Part shown: piece by piece, positions 22,526-31,567 of the stretch
How positions within the stretch are numbered: the stretch's first letter is position 1
How the letters are laid out: the number at the start of each line of letters is the position of its first letter
DNA from: an uncultured Oscillospiraceae bacterium
GTDB lineage: Bacteria; Bacillota; Clostridia; Oscillospirales; Oscillospiraceae
Length of the DNA: 64,000 nucleotides
Assembly (NCBI GenBank): GCA_934597175.1
Contig: CAKTQR010000007.1
Coordinates: 1 to 64,000, forward strand
Direction of reading: 5' to 3'
Program-made: the position numbers and the translations under genes
The notes under the pieces: model-generated
The model's database searches: none
What the model saw: the letters and a program-made list of their open reading frames with translations, nothing else
Told to the model about the DNA's origin: nothing

Positions 22526-24967
22526 CTATTTCGTTGCTTTTACGCCGACCGCCGTGCTTTGGGCGGAGTTTGCGTTGCTGTTCGAGGCGCAGACGGCACG
22601 GACCTTGTAGTAATACTTGGTGTTCTTCTTTGCGCCGGTGTTGGTGTAGGATGTGCTCTTGGTGGTGTCGTAGTAGCTGAAGTTTTTACCGTCGGTGGAG
22701 CGATACACATAATACTTATCCGCACCCTTGACAGCACTCCATGTGAGCCTCGGCTTGCCGTTCGAGGTCGTTATCTTGACCGTCGGCTTTACCAGCGTCG
22801 TGATGATGTTCTTCGTGCTGCTGAACGCCGAGGCGACATTTACGCCGTTCACGACCTTGACCGCCTTGACCTTGTAATAGTACTTCGTGCCCGAGGCTGC
22901 GCCGGAATTGGTGTAGCTTGTGCCGGTGACGGTGGTATAGACCGAGAAGTTCTTGCCGTCGGTCGAGCGATACACCCAATACTTCGTTGCGCCGGTGACG
23001 GCGTTCCACTTAAGCTGGGGCTTGCCGTTTGAGCGGTAAACATTCAGGTGCGGGGCAGCGGGCGTGCACCTGATGCCCTTGACATTGCTGAAGTTTGAGA
23101 ACTTCTCCTGTGCGCTCACGGCAAGGATCTTATAGTAATAGGTCGTGCCGATGACCGCACCGGTGTTGGTGTAGCTCGTGCTCCTGGTGGAGTCGTAATA
23201 CTTAAAGGCCTTGCCATCGGTCGAGCGATAGATCGAATAACGTGCCGCACCGCTGACGGGACTCCAATAAATCTGCGGCTTGCCTGCCGAGGTGGTTATA
23301 TTGAGCACCGGCGCTGCGGGCTTTGCCGAGGTGCTCTGCGCTGCGGCGCACTTGACAAACACCATGTTGCTCATTGCGCCCTCCGTGCCCATGACCGGCG
23401 TGACCCTGTAGTAATAGGTCGTGCCGACCGTGGCGGCGGTGTCGATATAGGAATTTGTCTTCGACGAGGCGTAGTAGCTTAGGCTTCTTTCGCTCGTACC
23501 ACGATAGATATAATACTTTTCTGCGCCGGACATGGCGGTCCATGTGAGCTTGGGCTTGCCGCTGACGCTGTCGGCGACAGCGGAAATGCTCTCGACATAG
23601 GGCTTGCCCTCGGTGTTATCCTGAACGCCGGTGAGCATGAAGTTCACCGCACGGGCTGCGTAGCTCATGTCAAGGCCGGACACGGTCATGCCCTGCCTGT
23701 CCCAATATTGGGCAGACTTGTACTTCTCGTCACGGTAGCGGCTGTCGAGCCCTGAAAGGCTCAGCTCATTGCGATTCCAGAAGTTCAGCGCACCACGCTC
23801 GGCGTCGACGGTGACCCAGCGGCCGTCGATATAGGCCTCCGCCCACCAGTGATTCTTTTTGGCGGCGTTGACCTGACTTGTAAGTCCGTCGCTCGTGTTA
23901 TTCGTGCAGCCGTAGACCGAGCGTGAGGGTATGCCCAGCGAGCGGCACAGCGAGACGATGAGCGCCGCATAGCCGTCGCACACGGTGGCGACCTTGCCGT
24001 CACCGGTACTGTTGGTGCTGGCTATATGATTGCGCTGATTGTAGAGATTATCATAGGGATTGACGCACTGGATGTTTACGCCTGCGGTCTGGTACAGGTT
24101 GTACGCATAGCGGTCGTAATAAAAATTCGTGGTCACATACTCGTATATCTTCGCAAGCTTTTCGGCGTCGGTCGCTGCGTCCGAGGTAATCTTCCCGGCA
24201 ACGGTCTTCATGTACGATACTCTCTGGGCGGTCATGGGCTTGTTATTGAAGTCTGCGTCCTTGAGCACATAGCTCATGTCCTTGAGATACACATCGGTGT
24301 AGAGAGAGTTATACACGCTGCCGGTCGACTGCGTTTTCTTTGCGCTGTTTACAATATCGGAAAACTCGATGAGCCTCGGGTCGTTGCCGCTGCCGGAGAC
24401 ATAGAGCATCGCCGTGTTCCACACGAAGCCGTGCCCGCCGCCGAGCGTGCCCTGACCCCATTTGCTGAGGTCAGCGTCCGCATCGGTTTTGGCGACGGCG
24501 AGGCGCAAAAGGTAAAAGCCCTTGGGCATGGTCCCAACGGGCTTGTGACCCGGCTGGGAATCCCACATCTCGTCGGCTGCGGTAAACACCTTGCCCGTCG
24601 TCGCTGTGACCTCCTGGCTGTCGGCTGCGGTGTTTATCTTCACCGCAAAGCTGCCGTCGGAAGCAGGTCTGACGAACACATTTATATAGTTTTGCTTCAG
24701 TGCGAGGCTGTAAAGCGCAATGCGGAGCATTTTGACACCCGACCGGGTCTTGCCCTTGACATAGAGGGTGTTTTTCTCGCCCGAGGGGGTCGAAGCCTCG
24801 TAAAATTCGCCGCCCATGAGCGAGGCAAACTCCGTGCTCGTGGAGGCGGTCTCGACCTGCGTCCACTTGGTCTGCTCGGCAAACGCCGGAGTTCCGATGA
24901 GCGCTGCTGTCATGCACAGCGCCAGAAATGCACACAGCGTCCTTCTGAAAATGTGTCTGTTTTTCAT
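22526..24967 (-). CDS. Secreted transglutaminase-like protein with four FnIII-like repeats
   Basis: The 813-residue protein has a signal peptide (1-30, ending AFA), an all-beta N-terminal region (about 31-200), a transglutaminase-like domain (about 265-395) with the triad Cys330 (VCDGYA), His373 (KKNHWWAEA) and Asp388 (WVTVDAE), then FnIII-like repeats at about 460-813. Bacterial relatives are mostly cysteine proteases or cross-linkers at the cell surface. The two last repeats are near copies of those in the CHAP protein at 14537-16531. It starts 17 bases after the coaX stop, with only a weak ribosome site, so some read-through from coaX is likely. Confidence 0.85.
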   Translation of the reverse strand: MKNRHIFRRTLCAFLALCMTAALIGTPAFAEQTKWTQVETASTSTEFASLMGGEFYEASTPSGEKNTLYVKGKTRSGVKMLRIALYSLALKQNYINVFVRPASDGSFAVKINTAADSQEVTATTGKVFTAADEMWDSQPGHKPVGTMPKGFYLLRLAVAKTDADADLSKWGQGTLGGGHGFVWNTAMLYVSGSGNDPRLIEFSDIVNSAKKTQSTGSVYNSLYTDVYLKDMSYVLKDADFNNKPMTAQRVSYMKTVAGKITSDAATDAEKLAKIYEYVTTNFYYDRYAYNLYQTAGVNIQCVNPYDNLYNQRNHIASTNSTGDGKVATVCDGYAALIVSLCRSLGIPSRSVYGCTNNTSDGLTSQVNAAKKNHWWAEAYIDGRWVTVDAERGALNFWNRNELSLSGLDSRYRDEKYKSAQYWDRQGMTVSGLDMSYAARAVNFMLTGVQDNTEGKPYVESISAVADSVSGKPKLTWTAMSGAEKYYIYRGTSERSLSYYASSKTNSYIDTAATVGTTYYYRVTPVMGTEGAMSNMVFVKCAAAQSTSAKPAAPVLNITTSAGKPQIYWSPVSGAARYSIYRSTDGKAFKYYDSTRSTSYTNTGAVIGTTYYYKILAVSAQEKFSNFSNVKGIRCTPAAPHLNVYRSNGKPQLKWNAVTGATKYWVYRSTDGKNFSVYTTVTGTSYTNSGAASGTKYYYKVKAVKVVNGVNVASAFSSTKNIITTLVKPTVKITTSNGKPRLTWSAVKGADKYYVYRSTDGKNFSYYDTTKSTSYTNTGAKKNTKYYYKVRAVCASNSNANSAQSTAVGVKATK

Positions 24968-24984
24968 TTAAGGGTCATCTCTTT

Positions 24985-25764
24985 TCAATGCTGACGACGC
25001 TTTGCGTTTTTCTCGTAAAGTATCGCAAGTCCTTTAAGTAACAGTGCAGGCTCGTAGGCTATCTCCCGTCTGCAATAGGGGACGACGACGCCGGCAAGGC
25101 CGCCGGTGGCGACGACGGAGACGGGAGCACCGAGCTCTTCCTCCATGCGGTCTATCATGCCGTCGACAAGTGCCGCCGTGCCGTAGACTGCGCCGCTTTT
25201 CATGCTGTCGACGGTGTTCGTGCCGATACACTTTGAGGGCGCTTCTATAGCAATGTTCGGCAAAAGGCTCGTGCCGGAGGAAAGTGCCGTGTACGAAAGC
25301 TTCACGCCCGGGATTATCGCACCGCCGGTGTAGGCACCGTCCTTGTCGATGGCGACGATGGTGGTCGCCGTGCCCATATCAACGACGATGATGGGCGGCT
25401 TGAACATCGCAAGTGCGCCGACAGCTCCGGTGATAAGGTCGCCTGCGAGCGTGCCGGGGTCGTCAATTTTGACATTCACGCCGGTCTTTATGCCCGCTCC
25501 GACCACCATGCAGTCAAGGCCGGTTACCTTTTTGACCGCCGAGCGGATGGCACGGTTAAGCTGCGGCACGACCGAGGACAGGATAGCCCCGGTGAACGCA
25601 TGATAATCTATGCCGTCAAACTCAAAGCTCTGGCGCATCCTGAGCGCATAGTCGCTTGACAGGTCGTTGAGATTGGTCGCCAAACGGTAGGCGCTTCTGA
25701 CCTCGCCGTTTTCAACGCAGCCTATGACAACATTGGTGTTGCCTACATCGATGGTGAGTATCAT
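24985..25764 (-). CDS. coaX: Type III pantothenate kinase
   Basis: The 259-residue enzyme of the ASKHA fold has the phosphate loop DVGNTN (6-11), the DPGTLAGD-type segment near 102-109 and a second nucleotide loop, DMGTATT (about 128-134). It catalyses the first step of coenzyme A synthesis and is insensitive to CoA feedback. GAGGT precedes the ATG. It follows the ECF S component by only four bases, a pairing that links vitamin uptake to its phosphorylation. Confidence 0.95.
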   Translation of the reverse strand: MILTIDVGNTNVVIGCVENGEVRSAYRLATNLNDLSSDYALRMRQSFEFDGIDYHAFTGAILSSVVPQLNRAIRSAVKKVTGLDCMVVGAGIKTGVNVKIDDPGTLAGDLITGAVGALAMFKPPIIVVDMGTATTIVAIDKDGAYTGGAIIPGVKLSYTALSSGTSLLPNIAIEAPSKCIGTNTVDSMKSGAVYGTAALVDGMIDRMEEELGAPVSVVATGGLAGVVVPYCRREIAYEPALLLKGLAILYEKNAKRRQH

Positions 25765-25768
25765 AGCT

Positions 25769-26365
25769 TTACCTCATCTTCTTTCCGGCACGGATAATTC
25801 TCGAAATGCCGGTACTGAGCACCATGTTCACAACGAGCTCAATAAGGAAGTTCACGCCCGCAAGTCCGAACACGATATAAGTCAAAAGATCCTTGCCGCC
25901 GGCCATGGCAGTAAGAGTGTCTGCAAAGAACACCATCATGCCGACGACGAAAAGGCCGGTGTTCACGACGGGGCAGACTATGCCTGCACAGATAACGCCG
26001 GCAAGCTCGTTTTTCTTTGCGATAGCCCTGTAGCACACGCCCGAGAGCCAGCCTGCCGCCGTGCCCTTACCGAGGCAGGTGATGAGAAGTCCCGGTACGC
26101 TTATGCCCATGAGCAGCATGACAAAGCCGCCGTCCCAGCCCAGGATACCTGAAAGGACGACGACGACGCTGAACACGAAGCCCAGGATCGCACCTGCACC
26201 CGTTCCGTAGATCGCAGCGCCGATGATGATGGGTGCAAGCGAAAGCGTGATGGAAACCGGGCCGAATTTCACAAAATTGCTGAGGACCTGGAGCACGACG
26301 ATTATCGCACTCAAGATCGCAATGCCGGTCATGCGGCGGGTCTTGTCTGTTCTGTTTGTATTCAT
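25769..26365 (-). CDS. ECF transporter S component, probably for pantothenate
   Basis: The 198-residue protein has six hydrophobic helices and the ECF S-component look: a basic start with RMTGIAILSAI, and small-residue-rich first helices that contact the shared energising module. No ATPase or T component is nearby, as expected for a group II system that shares one module. It lies four bases upstream of coaX, so pantothenate is the best guess (PanT-like); another vitamin precursor cannot be excluded. AGGAGGT stands five bases before the start, behind a structured leader. Confidence 0.8.
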   Translation of the reverse strand: MNTNRTDKTRRMTGIAILSAIIVVLQVLSNFVKFGPVSITLSLAPIIIGAAIYGTGAGAILGFVFSVVVVLSGILGWDGGFVMLLMGISVPGLLITCLGKGTAAGWLSGVCYRAIAKKNELAGVICAGIVCPVVNTGLFVVGMMVFFADTLTAMAGGKDLLTYIVFGLAGVNFLIELVVNMVLSTGISRIIRAGKKMR

Positions 26366-26385
26366 TTTTAACCTCCTGCTGTCGC

Positions 26386-26471
26386 TCCACTTTATTTAGG
26401 GCTGTGATCTGCCCGTGGATGCGGCGCTAGAGCTGACGAGAGCCGAACCCTGCCGTCAGCTCAATACGAGC
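26386..26471 (-). promoter_or_regulatory. Structured leader of the ECF/coaX operon (candidate riboswitch)
   Basis: On the minus strand a nine-base stem, GAGCTGACG (26454-26462) with CGTCAGCTC (26430-26438), has a capped inner helix. A second nested unit follows, TCCAC/GTGGA (26415-26419 with 26386-26390) enclosing GGGC/GCCC (26411-26414 with 26399-26402). The second unit ends nine bases before the Shine-Dalgarno site. I do not recognise the class; it does not fit purine, THF, TPP or fluoride aptamers. Confidence 0.5.
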
Positions 26472-26522
26472 AAATACTACAATAATAAATTTACTTTGTC
26501 AATATTCTTGCAATTGTTTCAA

Positions 26523-26551
26523 TTGAATGATTTGCAGTTGTATGATAAAAT
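26523..26551 (+). promoter_or_regulatory. Promoter of the glucosidase operon
   Basis: TTGAAT (26523-26528) and TAAAAT (26546-26551) have a 17-base spacer, 33 bases before the ATG. Confidence 0.7.
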
Positions 26552-26584
26552 ATTCTCATAATCGATTTATAGGAGAACTTACTT

Positions 26585-28261
26585 ATGGAGAAAAAAAGCT
26601 GGTACAAAGAAATGGCGGTCTATCAGATATGGCCGAGGAGCTTCTGCGACGGCAACGGCGACGGTATCGGCGACCTGTGGGGCGTATACAGCAAGCTCGA
26701 TTACATCGCCTCGCTGAATGTCGACGGCATTTGGTTTTCGCCGCTTTACCCCTCGCCGAACTCCGATTACGGCTACGATATCTCCGATTACCGCAGCATC
26801 CACCCCGACTACGGCGACCTCGACATTTTCAAAAAGGTGCTCGACGGTGCGCACGAGCGTGGTCTGCGTGTGTTCATGGACCTTGTCGTAAACCATACCT
26901 CCGACGAGCACCCGTGGTTTATCGAGAGCAAAAAGGGCAAGGACAACCCCTATCACGATTACTACTACTGGCGCAAGGGCAAGGGCAAAAACTCTCCCCC
27001 GAACAACTGGGACAGCCTGTTTGAGGGTCGTGCGTGGGAGTACGACAAGGACCTCGACGAGTGGTACATGCACATTTTCTCCAAAAAGCAGCCGGACCTT
27101 AACATGGCAAACCCCAAGGTGCGTGAGGAGGTCAAGGAGATCATGCGCTTTTGGCTTGACATGGGTGTCGACGGCTTCCGTGAGGATGTCATCACCTACA
27201 TCGCCAAGGCAGAGGGTCTGCCGAGCGCCAGAGTGAAGCTTCCCGCCGCAACGGGCATGCAGTATTACACCAATCTCCCCAAGGTGCACGATTACCTCGC
27301 CGAGTTTAAGCGTGATGTTCTTGATTTTTACGACTGCTTTACCGTCGGCGAAGGTCCTCGCATGGAGCCTGCGGTGGCGCTCAGCTATGTAAAGGAAGGC
27401 CCGAACAAGGTCCTCGACATGATGATAAACTTTGCCCACATGGAGGCAGACTGCTTTATAACAGACTTTATGCAGTGCCCGTTTAAGCTCACGAAGCTCA
27501 AAAAGGCGTTTTCCAAGTGGCAAAAGGAGATGTACGGCAAGGGCTGGAACGCACTGTACCTTGAAAACCATGACCACCCCCGCATCATCAGCCGCTACGG
27601 CAGCGAAAAGTACCGTGTCGAGAGCGGCAAGATGCTCGCCGCAAGCTATATATTCCAGCAGGGCACACCCTTTGTGTATCAGGGGCAGGAGATCGGCATG
27701 ATAAACACGCCGCTCAAGTCGCTTGACGATTATGTGGACATCATGACGAAAAACAATGCCCGCATCGCCCGCAGCCTGGGTCTTTCCAAGAAAACCGTTC
27801 TGAAGCTTGCGCAGAAGGCCTCCCGTGACAATGCCCGCACCTGCATGCAGTGGTCGGGCGGCAAAAACGGCGGTTTTTCCGATGTTCAGCCGTGGTTTGT
27901 CGTTAATCCCAACTACCTCGAGATAAATGTCGAAAGTCAGCTCGACGACCCCAAGAGCATTTTGAACTTCTACCGTGACGCCTTGCAGTTCAGGCGGGAT
28001 AACCCCATCGTCATCTACGGCGACTACACGGAGCATCTTCCCAAGAGCGAGCAGCTGTATGTCTACGAGCGAAACTACAAGGGCAAAAAGCTCCTCGTCG
28101 TCTGCTCGTTCACCGAAAAGCCCGTGCGCTTTGACGCACCCGACGGCGTGACGCTCATTGAGCAGGCGCAGGTCTTCGGCAACTACGACGCTAATTTTGT
28201 CATATCCAACGGCTTTACCACAAGACCGTACGAAATGAGGGTGTACTACTTCGATGCGTAA
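26585..28261 (+). CDS. GH13 alpha-glucosidase (oligo-1,6-glucosidase type)
   Basis: This 558-residue, cytoplasmic enzyme shows the full set of GH13 regions: VVNHTSDEH (101-109), GVDGFREDV with nucleophile Asp201, TVGE with acid/base Glu256, and ENHDHPR with Asp330. QIWPRSFCDGNGDGIGDL near the start is typical of the subfamily that cuts alpha-1,6 or alpha-1,4 links in short glucosides (isomaltase, trehalose-6-phosphate hydrolase, dextran glucosidase). No signal peptide is seen. AGGAG precedes the ATG. It begins an operon whose next gene overlaps it by eight bases. The substrate is probably isomaltose-like but not certain. Confidence 0.9.
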   Translation: MEKKSWYKEMAVYQIWPRSFCDGNGDGIGDLWGVYSKLDYIASLNVDGIWFSPLYPSPNSDYGYDISDYRSIHPDYGDLDIFKKVLDGAHERGLRVFMDLVVNHTSDEHPWFIESKKGKDNPYHDYYYWRKGKGKNSPPNNWDSLFEGRAWEYDKDLDEWYMHIFSKKQPDLNMANPKVREEVKEIMRFWLDMGVDGFREDVITYIAKAEGLPSARVKLPAATGMQYYTNLPKVHDYLAEFKRDVLDFYDCFTVGEGPRMEPAVALSYVKEGPNKVLDMMINFAHMEADCFITDFMQCPFKLTKLKKAFSKWQKEMYGKGWNALYLENHDHPRIISRYGSEKYRVESGKMLAASYIFQQGTPFVYQGQEIGMINTPLKSLDDYVDIMTKNNARIARSLGLSKKTVLKLAQKASRDNARTCMQWSGGKNGGFSDVQPWFVVNPNYLEINVESQLDDPKSILNFYRDALQFRRDNPIVIYGDYTEHLPKSEQLYVYERNYKGKKLLVVCSFTEKPVRFDAPDGVTLIEQAQVFGNYDANFVISNGFTTRPYEMRVYYFDA

Positions 28262-28718
28262 GTTTGACAGAGAGATAAAAGACTTAAACGAGATAACCGA
28301 GCTTATAGACAGCTGCGACACGCTGCGTGTCGGCTTTAACGATGAGGGCTGCCCGTATATCATGCCGCTGTCGTTCGGCTACGAGGTCATTGACGGTGCG
28401 TTCGTGTTCTATGTCCACGGCGCAAAGGCCGGTCGTCGGCACGAGCTTGCCGCAAAGGCGGAGCTTGTCTGCGTGGAGGCGGATGTCTGCAAGGGCTTTG
28501 TGACCCTGCCGAGCGGAGACCAGACCGCCGACTATCGCAGCTTCATCGGCAAGGGCACTATCGAGACGATAACGGGCGAGGACGCCGTGCACGCACTGAC
28601 GGAGCTTTGCCGCCACTGCGGCTTTGACACGATGCACTGCACGCAGACGGTCGTCAACGCCACCTGCGTCGAGAAGATTACCGTCAAAGAGTTTACCGCA
28701 AAGCAGAGATTTAAATGA
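28254..28718 (+). CDS. Pyridoxamine-phosphate-oxidase-like flavin-binding protein
   Basis: The 154-residue protein has the split-barrel flavin-binding fold of the PNPOx/NimA-like group: strands TLRVGFNDEGCPYIMPLSFGY and FVFYVHGAKAGRR (about 22-62), then VCVEADVCKG. NimA relatives bind FMN or heme and reduce small aromatic compounds, but many are uncharacterised. It overlaps the glucosidase gene by eight bases and the radical SAM gene by four, so all three are translated from one message, although their chemistry does not obviously connect. Confidence 0.82.
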   Translation: MRKFDREIKDLNEITELIDSCDTLRVGFNDEGCPYIMPLSFGYEVIDGAFVFYVHGAKAGRRHELAAKAELVCVEADVCKGFVTLPSGDQTADYRSFIGKGTIETITGEDAVHALTELCRHCGFDTMHCTQTVVNATCVEKITVKEFTAKQRFK

Positions 28719-29626
28719 GCCGTTACAATGCGCTCAGCGATTATCTCAAGCGCCGCTTCGGCAGGAAGATGTACAAGCTCGCCGTTGACGGCGGCTTTAC
28801 CTGCCCGAATCGTGACGGCACGAAGGGCACGGGCGGCTGCATTTTCTGCTCGGCTGCCGGCTCGGGCGACTTTGCCGAGCACGGTGCGGACATTAAAGCG
28901 CAGCTTGAAAGCGCAAAGCGGCGCATTGAAAGCAAGCTTCCGCCCGACTGCGGCTTTATCGCCTACTTTCAGTCGTTCACGAACACCTACGCACCGGTCG
29001 AGAGACTGCGCATTCTGTTCGAGGCGGCGCTTGAGGTCGACGGAGTGCAGGCACTTTCCGTTGCCACCCGCCCCGACTGCGTGGATGAGGAAAATGTGCA
29101 ATTGCTTGCCGAATTAAACGCCAGAGCGCCCGTATTCGTCGAGCTCGGGCTTCAGACTTCGAACGAGGCAACGGCACGATACATTAACCGCTGCTGCCCG
29201 AACTGCGACTTCACGAACGCCGTGCGGCTTTTGCGGGCACATGGGATAGATGTCATCGTGCACATCATAATCGGTCTGCCGAACGAGACGGAGGAGGACA
29301 TTCTGAACACCGTCAAGTTCGTGTCGGCGCACGATGTGCAGGGCGTTAAGCTCCAGCTCATGCATGTGCTCAAAAACACCCGCCTTGCCGAGACGGACTA
29401 CTCGCCGCTTGACATTGACGAATACTACAGGCTTCTCGGCCTGTGCCTTGAGCATCTGCGCCCGGACATCGTCATCCACCGGCTCACCGGCGACGGCGAC
29501 AAGCGGCAGCTGCTTGCACCAATGTGGAGCGGCGACAAGCACCGTGTTTTAAACGGCTTCATGCGATATATGGACGAGCACGATATTGTGCAGGGCTCAA
29601 AGTACGAAAACAGCAGTCATTATTGA
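28715..29626 (+). CDS. Radical SAM protein of the YtqA (TIGR01212) type
   Basis: The 303-residue protein has the three cluster cysteines in the pattern Cys30...Cys42-x-x-Cys45 (FTCPNRDGTKGTGGCIFC), which holds a 4Fe-4S cluster and binds SAM. The elongated spacing between the first and second cysteine is characteristic of the YtqA/YhcC group. ELGLQTSNE (about 142-150) and HIIIGLPNET (about 182-191) are the other conserved radical SAM stretches. The substrate of the group is unsettled; RNA modification has been proposed. ATGA-type overlap with the flavin protein gene. Confidence 0.88.
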   Translation: MSRYNALSDYLKRRFGRKMYKLAVDGGFTCPNRDGTKGTGGCIFCSAAGSGDFAEHGADIKAQLESAKRRIESKLPPDCGFIAYFQSFTNTYAPVERLRILFEAALEVDGVQALSVATRPDCVDEENVQLLAELNARAPVFVELGLQTSNEATARYINRCCPNCDFTNAVRLLRAHGIDVIVHIIIGLPNETEEDILNTVKFVSAHDVQGVKLQLMHVLKNTRLAETDYSPLDIDEYYRLLGLCLEHLRPDIVIHRLTGDGDKRQLLAPMWSGDKHRVLNGFMRYMDEHDIVQGSKYENSSHY

Positions 29627-29637
29627 CTGCTGTTTTC
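29606..29637. terminator. Bidirectional terminator overlapping two stop codons
   Basis: GAAAACAGCAGTCA and TGACTGCTGTTTTC form a perfect 14-bp stem with a four-base loop. The stop codons of the converging genes (ends 29626 and 29620) both lie inside it, so the genes overlap by seven bases. Confidence 0.8.
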
Positions 29638-30531
29638 CTTTGGTGTGAACTTTTGAACGCCCCAGATGCCGACCATGACAGCCACCATTGCGATTGCCGA
29701 CAGGAGCGAAAACGGCTCGCCGAGGATGAAAACTCCGGCGAGGACGGAGACGACCGTCGTCAGGTTGCACAGGCTTATGACATTTGCCATCGGCGCATTG
29801 GCGACGGAGTAGTTAAACAACCAGTAGCCCACGACCGATGCGCCCACGGCGAGAAACAGCGCGGCAAGCATGAAATCGAGGCTTGCGGCGGGATAAATGA
29901 GCGCCGTGACATCGCCGCCGTGCTCGATGAGAGCAAGGCTCGTAAAGAAAATTGCGCCCATGAGCTGGATCATAAATGTGCGCTCGTAAACGCTGAACTC
30001 GTCGGAAATGCCCCGGCTGACAACGCCGCAGGCAGCGCCGGTGAGCACCGCAACGACTAGCAGCAAAACGCCCTTCAGGCTCACCGAGCCGCCGCTGTTT
30101 TCCGCAAGTGTGATAACGACGATGCCGGCGATGGACAGCACGCTGAAAAGCCACTGCGCCCTGCTCGGCCTTTCCTTTAAAAACACCGCCGACATGATGA
30201 GCGTCACGACGGGGATAACGGCGATCATCACGCCGGAAAAGGCGCTGTTTGTGTACTTAAGCCCGTACTGCTCGCCGATGAAATATATGCACGGCTCAAA
30301 AAGCCCCAGCAGGAGCAGCATCTTGACATTCTTGCCCCTTAAACGCAGCTTCGCCTTGCCGAGGATGAGCGGTACGAGCAAAATCAAAAGCGCAATGTTG
30401 AACCTGTACGACAGCAGGACGAACGGCGTTGCGACCCGCTGCCCGACCGCAGAGGCAAGAAAGCTGAAGCCCCAGAGCGTGTACACGCCCGCAGCGGCAA
30501 ATATCGCCTTATAAAATTGCTTGGTTTTCAT
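29620..30531 (-). CDS. EamA/DMT-superfamily permease
   Basis: This 303-residue membrane protein has ten hydrophobic helices in two similar halves of five (EamA repeats at about 12-142 and 153-290), the layout of drug/metabolite exporters. The first half carries the typical SFLASAVGQRVATPFVLLSYRF segment split around helix 1-2. The substrate is unknown. It overlaps the end of the upstream hydrolase gene through an ATGA junction. Confidence 0.85.
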   Translation of the reverse strand: MKTKQFYKAIFAAAGVYTLWGFSFLASAVGQRVATPFVLLSYRFNIALLILLVPLILGKAKLRLRGKNVKMLLLLGLFEPCIYFIGEQYGLKYTNSAFSGVMIAVIPVVTLIMSAVFLKERPSRAQWLFSVLSIAGIVVITLAENSGGSVSLKGVLLLVVAVLTGAACGVVSRGISDEFSVYERTFMIQLMGAIFFTSLALIEHGGDVTALIYPAASLDFMLAALFLAVGASVVGYWLFNYSVANAPMANVISLCNLTTVVSVLAGVFILGEPFSLLSAIAMVAVMVGIWGVQKFTPKENSSQ

Positions 30532-31439
30532 GCCGCCTTCTTCGTGACCTCCATTCCGTTGCTGAATATGACTATGCTGCCCTCAAGATCGGTGCGATAA
30601 ATTTCCGCTCCGCAGTCGTTCAGGCGGGACAGCGCCTCCTCGTGCGGGTGGCCGTAGCTGTTGCCCGCCTCGCAGGAAATGACGGCGATCTTAGGCTCAG
30701 CCTCGTACAAAAAGCGATAGCTGCTTGAGCCGGACGAGCCGTGGTGGCCGACCTTGAGAACATCGCATTTTACATTTGCGCCGTCCTCCAGAAGATCCCG
30801 CTCGGCCTTGGAGGTCATGTCGCCGGTGAAGAGAAAGCTCGTGTCGCCGTACTCTAAGCGCATGACGAGGCTGTCGTCGTTTAAATTATCGTACTGCTCC
30901 AATGGGCCAACAAACTCAAACTTCGCCTCGCCGAGGGTGTAGCTCTCGCCGAGCTCGGGGACGGTCATTGCAAGGCCCTTGGCGGCAACTGCGTCGGAGA
31001 ATATCTCATACGACGCCGTATCTCCCGGATATGGGGATGTGAGCACCGTGCCGACCTCGAAGTTTTCAACAACTGCGTCAAGTCCGCCGCAATGGTCGGC
31101 GTGACCGTGCGAGCACACGACATAGTCAAGCTTCTCGATGCCGTGGTCGTTTAAGTAATCTACCACCGTGTCCGATGCGCTCGGCTCGCCGGCGTCGATG
31201 AGCATATACTCGCCGCCGCAGCAGACAAGCTCGCTGTCGCCCTGCCCGACATCGATGTAATGCACATAAAGCCCGTCCATGGGGATGGTGACCTTATTTG
31301 CGTTATCCTGCACGCTCTGGAATACGAAAACTCCGACGATGATGACGGCGATGATGACTGCAAGAACGGGATAGCGCTTTGCAAAGCGCACCATGCCCTT
31401 AACATCACTTTTGCTGACGCTTGTCTTTTTCCTGCTCAT
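30528..31439 (-). CDS. ComEC/Rec2-like metallo-beta-lactamase-fold hydrolase
   Basis: The 303-residue protein has an N-terminal membrane anchor (about 26-45) and an extracytoplasmic metallo-hydrolase domain with YIDVGQGD (about 66-73), the metal motif SHGHADH (about 113-119), LFTGD and VGHHGS. This is the C-terminal domain of the DNA-uptake protein ComEC, made as a separate exported protein. Such proteins are thought to degrade DNA or modify phosphate-containing compounds at the cell surface. The start at 31439 has GGAGGG six bases upstream; a longer frame from 31481 has no such site. No ComEC membrane pore gene is nearby. Confidence 0.85.
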   Translation of the reverse strand: MSRKKTSVSKSDVKGMVRFAKRYPVLAVIIAVIIVGVFVFQSVQDNANKVTIPMDGLYVHYIDVGQGDSELVCCGGEYMLIDAGEPSASDTVVDYLNDHGIEKLDYVVCSHGHADHCGGLDAVVENFEVGTVLTSPYPGDTASYEIFSDAVAAKGLAMTVPELGESYTLGEAKFEFVGPLEQYDNLNDDSLVMRLEYGDTSFLFTGDMTSKAERDLLEDGANVKCDVLKVGHHGSSGSSSYRFLYEAEPKIAVISCEAGNSYGHPHEEALSRLNDCGAEIYRTDLEGSIVIFSNGMEVTKKAA

Positions 31440-31508
31440 ATTTCCCTCCAAAGCGATAAGATGCAACACCGATTTTCTCATATCCCCGTTAAAAATGCAA
31501 GTTTTTGC

Positions 31509-31537
31509 TTTTCAAAACGGGCAAGTTATTTTATAAT
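31509..31537 (+). promoter_or_regulatory. Promoter of the phosphoglycerate mutase/ispE operon
   Basis: TATAAT at 31532-31537 with TTTTCA 17 bases upstream (31509-31514), about 30 bases before the ATG at 31568. Confidence 0.55.
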
Positions 31538-31567
31538 GAGTGCATTAAAATCAAAGGTAGTGATGAT

